Source: Euleptes europaea
Lineage: Eukaryota; Chordata; Lepidosauria; Squamata; Sphaerodactylidae
Direction: 5' to 3'
Assembly (NCBI RefSeq): GCF_029931775.1
Contig: NC_079312.1
Location: 118,046,872 to 118,110,871, forward strand
DNA: 64,000 nt
Position 1 is the first letter of the stretch, and each line of letters starts with the position of its first letter. A program made the translations under genes and the position numbers. Shown here in pieces: positions 50,704-64,000 of this stretch. The notes beneath the pieces were generated by a model. The model had not been told where the DNA came from. It worked only from the letters and a program-made list of their open reading frames with translations, and did not search any database.

Positions 50704-52448
50704 TAGGGCTGTCAATTCGGTTCGGCCCGAACTGAAAATCAACCGAATTTCCCCTGATTCGGTGGTTTTTAGTTCGGGAGGAACCGAACTCAAAACTGGC
50801 GGGCAACCGGGGGGCCCGAATTCAGCGAGTTCGTGAGTTCGTGAATAAATTCGGCAAATTTGGCCGTCAGTAAGCAGCATAACCGTCAGTAAGCAGCATT
50901 CTCCTCCCCCGGCCAATCGGTGGGCAAGCTGGGTCTTCTTCTGGCCAATCAGTCAGGATTGAGTACTGGAGGAATCAGCTGATGTGCGGCCCGGCCAGGG
51001 AGAGAGAGAGAGAGAGAGCGAAATCCTCGTGTGTGTGTGTGGGGTGCTTGTGCACATTTGCTCCTTTCTGTGGCTGCAGGGGGCGTATTTTTGGGGATAC
51101 AGACACAAAACTTTTAGTGGAGCTTCAGATGAAGCTTCTTAAGATACCCCCCAAGTTTTGTAAACATTGGGTCAGGGGGTCCCGAGATATGGGCTCCCCC
51201 CTTTTTCTTTCCATGGCTGCAGGGGGCGCATTTTGGGGGGTACAAACCCCAAACTTTTAGTGGAGCTTCAGATGAAGCTTCTTAAGATACCCCCCAAGTT
51301 TTGTAAACATTGGGTCAGGGGGTCTCGAGATATGGGCTCTCCCCCCTTTCCCTCCCCCCTTTTTTCCATTTATGTGGCTGCAGGGGACGCTTTTTTGGGG
51401 ATATAGCCCCCAAACTTTTAGCATAGCTTCAGACAGTTATTCTTAAGATACCACCCAAGTTTTGTAAAGATGGGTTCAGAAATATCGCCTCCCCACCTTT
51501 TCTCTTTCCATGGCTGCAGGGGGCGCATTTTTTGGGGTGCAGATCCCAAACTTTGAGCAGAGTTTCAGACCAGTGTTCTTAAGAGACCACCCAAGTTTTG
51601 TGAACATTGGGTCAGGGAGTCCCGAGATATGGGCTTTCCCCTTTCCCCTATTGGGATGAATGGATCAGCGAGCCGATCCTGTGTGCATCTTCTCCAGAGC
51701 AAAACGTCCCGTGCCTAATTGGAATAATCTTGGATTACAAGTCCTCCCCAGCCCCTCCTGATGGAACAGAAGACAGCCACAGTAAGACCCCTTTGGGGGC
51801 TTTAATCTATAACTTTTCTCCTGTGTATGTGTGTGTGTGGGGGGGAAAGCAGAGTCTGTGTGTGTGTGGGGAGGGAGCAGTTTCTGTGGGTGGGGGAGAA
51901 GCGAAAGGGGACTGTCGTTGGTTCTGCCTGGGGTGTGTGTTCCCCCTCGAGTCTCTCGCTCCCTGGTTTGAGGGGGGAGGTTTCAGTTGTGTCTTCTGGT
52001 TTTTCCCTGTTGCAAAGGTGTTGTTTTACAAGGTTGAGTTGCTTTGCAAACTGTTGTCGGGGCTGGGAGCTTTGTGCGTGGGCGGCAAGCTCTGCGGAGA
52101 GATGCACATTAAGGGTGGGGGGGACCCCTTTCAGGGCCCATATCTCAGCCCCCCCGACCCAATCTTTACAAAACTTGGAGAGTCTTTCAATAAACGTCTT
52201 TTGAAGCTCTGCTGAAAGTTTGGGACCTCTAACCCCAAAAATGCCCCCCCCCCCCCAGAGCCGCGGAAAGGCGCGATTGTGTTTTTAATGGCTTTATTTG
52301 GCCGAATTTTTTTTCCGAACTTTGAATTCCCGCCGAATTGAACGGATCCGAAGTGGGGGAGTTCGGACTTCGGCACATCCCGAATCTAAACGGGCCGAAT
52401 TCGGCCGAATCCGAACTATACCGAATTTTTTTAAATTCAACAGCCCTA
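50704..52448. mobile_element. Fold-back hAT element with internal tandem and inverted units
   Basis: TIRs TAGGGCTGTCAATTCGG and the complement AAATTCAACAGCCCTA, with a perfect 8-bp duplication GTTCTAAT (50,696-50,703 and 52,449-52,456). Inside lie four direct units of about 136-153 bp (marker CTGCAGGGGGCG at 51,074, 51,227, 51,378 and 51,514, each followed by CCCAAGTTTTGTAAACATTG and GAGATATGGGCT) and one inverted unit at about 52,115-52,262. AATTCGG-type motifs are clustered at both ends. No transposase seen; a 202-codon frame inside is a chance frame of the repeat. Confidence 0.88.
51066..51650. repeat. Tandem array of about 150-bp units inside the hAT element
   Basis: Four units with the same order of motifs: CTGCAGGGGGCG, CCAAACTTTTAG, AGCTTCAGA, TTCTTAAGATAC, CAAGTTTTGTAAA, GGGTCAG, GAGATATGGGCT. 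Unit 3 and unit 4 are the most diverged. Confidence 0.9.
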
Positions 52449-52760
52449 GTTCTAATATTTAGACAGATATGTGGCTAACAGTTTGATTATGAAGACCTTC
52501 TGTGACAGTTTTATAAATGGAATAAGCCTTCAGTGTACAGGCAGATGCCCATACTAATAAACTCCTAATGGTTTCAACAAGATTTCTCAGCCCTTATTGT
52601 GAAGGAATAGTAGGTAGTTGGTATTGTAGAAACAACTTAAAACTTAAGTTCTCCAGTCCCTCTGGAACATACTGGGGATGTCCCCCTGCTTCTACAGGTT
52701 CACTTAGTCCTTGCAGAACTATGATACTATTGACCATAATAAAAGCCTGTTTTCTTTTTT

Positions 52761-52945
52761 TGCCATCAAGTCACAGTTTACAGCGATCCCATAGGGTTTT
52801 CATGACAAGAGACAAACATTGCCTGCCTCTATGTAGCAACCCTAGTCTTCCTTGGTGACTTCCCATCTAAGTGCTAACCAGGGCTGACCCTGCTTAGCTT
52901 CAGAGATCTGATAAAATTGGGCTATTTGGGTTAGGGCAGTATATA
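52761..52945 (-). repeat. 5S-rRNA-derived SINE (SINE3 type), reverse
   Basis: On the minus strand GAAGCTAAGCAGGGTC, CTGGTTAGCACTTAGATGGG match the 5S rRNA internal promoter (A box AAGCTAAGCAGGGTC and C box GGTTAGTACTTGGATGGGAG). The non-5S body ends GACTTGATGGCA. A 5S gene was rejected because only the promoter half of 5S is present. Confidence 0.8.
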
Positions 52946-53039
52946 CCATTGGCCATAATAAAATCTTCCAGTAAAGGGGGGAGGGGAAATGAATACTGAA
53001 GTCTCAAACTGACTCAACATTGCTAATTTGATGGACTTC

Positions 53040-53130
53040 GACTAGTCATACACACTCAGCCTAGCTTACCTCAAAGGGTTGCTGTGAGAATAAAATAGTG
53101 AAGGCGGGATATAAATGAAGTAAAATATTT
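53040..53130 (+). repeat. SINE tail fragment (family B)
   Basis: 'cagcctagcttacctcaaagggttgctgtgagaataaaatag...ggcgggatataaatgaagtaaa', the 3' part of the SINE type at 76-297. Confidence 0.6.
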
Positions 53131-54044
53131 CAGGGATTTGGGGATCTGTATGGCCAACCCCTCATCAGATAGGGTCTACAGAGGGGAGAATCAAGTGAGA
53201 TCAAAAGGAAATGATGTTAAGCTCCAACTTGTCAACAGTCACAGCTGAAACTGTTTCGCCTTAGAAAAAGCCTTTTCAGAATATCCCCTTGCAAAGGTGG
53301 TCTTGCCAACCTTCTAGACTGATGTTTGGCTTCCAAATTCAGTATTTTTCTGATCTTTGTGGGTAATGACAGGGAGATGAGACTTGAAAAAATAGCCTAA
53401 TAAAATAACAACGCATTCCTGAGCCTGAAGGGCAGGAGGCCAGGAAGGCGCTGCGCTGGCGTCCGGTCCTCTATGCTACTTATGATGGTGATAGTGGCCC
53501 AAATGCCAGTGGAAAGACCCAAACGCCAGTTGCCAGGCACTGCCATGGCTGTGTCACCCCAGGACACTGATGGGACCTTCCACTGGTGTCCCATCAGTGT
53601 ACAAACCCGTGCCAGCGTTCTGGAAGGTGTTCCCGTGGCATTCTGGTACCAGGCTGGGGGAGGAGCCGCCTTTAGGCGGCCTCCAAAGCCCTTTTGGGTC
53701 AGGAACGCCCCTTTTTTATTTTCGCAAGATACGCCACCTTTTTGGTGTATCTCCTGTGCAACCCTATGAAGGCTTGCACTGATTTTTTATGCCGCGGGGA
53801 GGTTTCGGGGGGGGGGAGAACTTTCTTTGGAGGTAGCGCAGCCGTGCTGCCTCCTATGGCCGGCGCAGACAGCTGTAACTTGTGTAGCCTGTCTTACACA
53901 TTTGGGCAGGACAGTATTAAAGTAATCCAAACACAAGGCAATGTAGTGGCAGTAACAGGCATAATCCTGAAGCTTTCAGTCTCTGATTGCTAGCTGAGTT
54001 TAGGCAAGAAGACAATTTTAAGAACAAAGGCACAAGCATTAATG
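53131..54044. other. Intergenic stretch beyond the MYH10 3' end
   Basis: About 53,400-53,880 is GC-richer with an inverted 'gccgcctttaggcggc' at 53,667-53,682, probably an unclassified repeat. No gene. Confidence 0.4.
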
Positions 54045-55449
54045 AGTCTCTAGAATGAATAAATTTATTGTCTTACAAAAATCATTGTCTAGAAATATGG
54101 AAATACAAAGAAACAAGGTATTTGCAGTCAGATGCCTGGTGGTCAACAGCCAGTAATGATTAAGAAATACCCAAATGCACAAAACAAAAGCTTTGCAACA
54201 GGTTAAAGCTTTTAACCAAAGAAAAATAATATTCTTTCAAGCATGTTGCAAGAGATCAAGATTTCATAGTTGACACTGATTCCTTATCACTGAATATCAA
54301 TAATACCACTTGGACTAGAAGTTGTGTAACATGATATGAAGAACAAAAAAAATTAATACATTAAATCACTGTTATAGGCAAATTATATATGTTAACATTG
54401 TCTTAGTACTGTAGTGTCTAAGGCACTTTCTGTAAATGTCAATCCTCAGCTACAAAACAAGAGGATACTAGCTAGGTGTAAGTTAACACTGTCCAAATGA
54501 AAGCTGAAAAAGGGAGAAAGGGGTTGTTCCACTGGCATGTTCCTTTACAGGTAGTGTCCAAATGCTAGCCTCTGGCAGATTCACTGGTGGGCACTCAAAC
54601 AGCTTGTGAGGTCCTCAACTTTAGTCCAGTGACACTCCTGACCCCAGGAGGAAAGTCTGGCAGCTAAGCAGTTGCTGGAGGAGACGGGGCAATCTATTTC
54701 CCATGCTAAGGCATTCAAATTTGCATTTAAGCACTCTGAATAAATAGGTAGCAGTTTACCTGGCCCCTCTCGGCTAGGGCGCAGTACTGACCAAGATGGG
54801 AGGGCAGAAAGACACAGTATTGCCTGCAGTGGGCAAGTGTGCATTAAGTAGCATATTCTCTTAAGATAAACAGCTGGTTAGCAGCATGTGCCAATCTCAG
54901 CTCCAGGTTTCCCTCTTAAACCCCACAGGCCTTTTCACAGTTGATGTATTGGTTTTAAACCTGTCATAAAATGAAAGCCGAGAGGTTAGCTCCCACAGAT
55001 GAACAGGACTGAGAAACCAAAAAAAGAAAAGAAAAAGAGGGGTGTTACTGTACAACAAATTGAGCACGGACACAAGGAGCCAGCTGCCAGAAACCTCTGC
55101 TCAGGAATGGCATAACGTGGATAGAGGAAGCACCCTAGCACCTGGGGGCCTTAGAAAATGGCTTTACAATGGATACCTGGAAACAAGAGCACTGAACAGA
55201 GACATTTAAATACATATAAAAAAGCAGTGGTACCTATATCCAAAGCAGGTTACAACAGGGCAAAGCCAGGCAGCAATATGCTACGGGTGGCCCGCAGTGT
55301 GTGACCGGGTAGTGTGACAGTTCCGCCTAAGGCAAGCCTGGGGGCCACAAGGCAATTCGGTGGCCAATGAGGTCCTTCTCTTCCAGTTCGCACGGAAGGA
55401 AAATCACACAGGTAAGGGTGCTTGCTGCTGTCCAACGGGCAGGGCTCTC
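54045..55449 (-). other. MYH10: MYH10 3' UTR
   Basis: Runs from the stop at 55,450 to the polyadenylation signal at 54,064-54,069. AT-rich, with no repeats recognised, which itself contrasts with the repeat-laden surroundings and fits a conserved UTR. Confidence 0.75.
54064..54069 (-). promoter_or_regulatory. MYH10: Polyadenylation signal of MYH10 (AATAAA on the minus strand)
   Basis: TTTATT on the + strand; no other AATAAA hexamer in this orientation was found in the 1.4 kb after the stop codon. Cleavage is expected around 54,045. Confidence 0.7.
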
Positions 55450-62734
<7,285 letters not shown>

Positions 62735-62912
62735 CTATGGTGGCAAAATTATGCTGTAAGAAAAACAGTCTCATTATGAGACTGAAGCATGTGCTAACCC
62801 TGTGGTTCCCAAGGTGGGCGGTGGGATTACCTAGGGGGGCACTAAGAGGCAAGGGGGCAGCAGGGGGCGCTAGAGGTGGGCCCCTTCAACTGTGTTGTTG
62901 GATAAAGTAGGG

Positions 62913-63855
62913 CAGTGGTCGGCAAAATGTGGCTCCCGAGCCGCATGCAGCTCTTTGGCCGGTTGATTGCGGCTCTCGAGGAGGAGGCAGCGGCAGTGCG
63001 CTGCGGCTCCTCCCTGCAGGTGGAGGCGGCAAGCGGCCGGCGAGTGGGCGGCTGTCGCCTCGCCTCTGCTCCCCCCTGGCTCGCGGCCCTCCGCCAGGGG
63101 CGGAGGTGCGGGGTCGTGGCCCGGGCAGGCCGGGCCGGCTGGCTGGAGGAAGGGCTGGGGAAGCACGCCCCCTGGAGCCGGAGGGCGGGGAGTCGGCTGC
63201 GGCAGAGGTAGGTGCGGGGCAGGGACGCGGGGAAGAGTGGGCCGGGGGCGCTGCCTTCTGCCCCGCCCTCCGCTTCAGAGTCTCCCTCGCCACGGCCGGG
63301 CTGGCACTTAACACACACACACACACAGATGCACATTTCCCCCCAACCAAATTCTCAAAACTCTGCAGGGGGGCTTAATTTTGAGTTTGGAGGACGAGCA
63401 TGGGGGAAGATGTGCATCTACGGAGCGGCAAAGCCAAGGCAAAACCTCCTGTGCACTCAGTGAATAATTTTGGGGCTAAAACTTGTCAAAGTGTTGCGGG
63501 GTGTGGCAACGGAAACGATCCATGAACACATAAAGGTGCCTTCTACTGAATCGGAAGTCAGTATTGTCTACTCAGACTGGCAGGATCTCAGGCTGAGGTC
63601 TTTCGCATCACCTACTTGCCTAATCCTTTTAACTGGGGATGCCGGGGATTGAACCTGGGACCTTCTGCATGCCAAGCAGATGCTCTACTGCTGAGCCACG
63701 GCCCCTCCCCTAAAAGGTCAGTGTTCTATGTTGAACATATAAACAGTGTACCTACCTATATAGTTTAAGTTTAAGAAATTTGGCTCTCAAAAGAAATCTC
63801 AATCATTGTACTGTTGATATTTGGCTCTGTTGACTAATGAGTTTGCCGACCACTG
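62913..63855. mobile_element. hAT element inside the outer hAT (inner layer)
   Basis: TIRs CAGTGGTCGGCAAA and TTTGCCGACCACTG are perfect inverted copies. Flanks AAGTAGGG and GGGTAGGG match at six of eight bases. The interior is a CpG-rich block (62,980-63,300) with overlapping long frames on both strands but no transposase motif. Confidence 0.82.
63523..63710 (-). repeat. tRNA-derived SINE (family C), innermost layer
   Basis: GAACACATAAAGGTGCCTTC at the left, B-box complement GGGGATTGAACC near 63,646 and GCAGATGCTCTACTGCTGAG at the right. It lies inside the inner hAT. Confidence 0.82.
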
Positions 63856-64000
63856 GGGTAGGGGGTGCTGGGGTTGAGTTTGTGGAACCAAGGGGGTGAT
63901 CGCCCGAAAAGGTTGGGGACCACTGTGCTAACCCAAACGGTAGTATCCAGGATAATTCAATGATGGGGTGCCCTTAGTGAGTCTACAGGAAAAATCACAC

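Larger units (their letters stand above)
62800..63925. mobile_element. hAT non-autonomous element (outer layer of a nest)
   Basis: Ends CTGTGGTTCCCAAGG and GGTTGGGGACCACTG are inverted. A perfect 8-bp duplication TGCTAACC lies at 62,792-62,799 and 63,926-63,933. About 940 bp of it is a second, younger hAT element. Confidence 0.85.

Noticed and set aside
51607-52215. 202-codon open frame
   Set aside because: Lies entirely inside the fold-back hAT element; Gly/Cys-rich translation of repeat DNA without motifs.
52868-52924. Possible 5S rRNA gene
   Set aside because: Only the internal-promoter half of 5S is present and diverged, joined to a SINE body.
62842-63463. Several overlapping long frames on both strands in CpG-rich DNA
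   Set aside because: All lie within the nested hAT elements; high GC removes stops. No transposase or other motif.

Overview
The window is vertebrate nuclear DNA: long introns, CpG-poor background, GT-AG splice sites and dense interspersed repeats. CR1-type LINE 3' ends, several tRNA-derived SINE families, a 5S-rRNA-derived SINE, many small hAT elements, Penelope-like fragments and DIRS elements together point to a squamate reptile, and the repeat wording looks gecko-like. This assignment is inference from memory of repeat families, not from a search.

Two host genes lie tail to tail. NDEL1 (nuclear distribution E-like 1, the LIS1/dynein adaptor) is on the + strand. It has a CpG-island promoter with a probable non-coding first exon near 13.7-13.83 kb, eight coding exons from 28,004 to 44,188 that add up to exactly 344 codons plus stop, and a polyadenylation signal at 45,361. 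The last three coding exons of MYH10 (non-muscle myosin IIB heavy chain) are on the - strand at 62,609-55,450, with a 3' UTR to about 54,045; the rest of MYH10 lies beyond the right edge. The convergent NDEL1/MYH10 order is the one known from human 17p13.1.

Region by region: 1-13 kb is intergenic and holds seven copies of one hAT-type MITE with 8-bp target duplications, several SINEs, CR1 3' ends and a TIR element carrying a minisatellite. 13.5-14.5 kb is the NDEL1 promoter. 14.5-28 kb is NDEL1 intron 1, with a Penelope-like inverted insertion that carries two hammerhead-ribozyme cores, a second Penelope-like fragment, a 651-bp solo LTR with a 5-bp target duplication, and a hAT MITE. 28-45.4 kb is the NDEL1 coding part. 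45.4-54 kb is the convergent intergenic region, with an old DIRS fossil (about 46.25-48.95 kb), a fold-back hAT element (50.7-52.4 kb) and a 5S SINE. 54-64 kb is the MYH10 3' end; its last intron is about four-fifths one DIRS retroelement (55.86-60.35 kb), and a further intron holds a three-layer nest of SINE in hAT in hAT.

No protein-coding gene other than NDEL1 and MYH10 could be supported. The most notable structures are the DIRS element with recognisable terminal repeats and internal complementary region, the paired hammerhead cores, and the nested and fold-back hAT elements.
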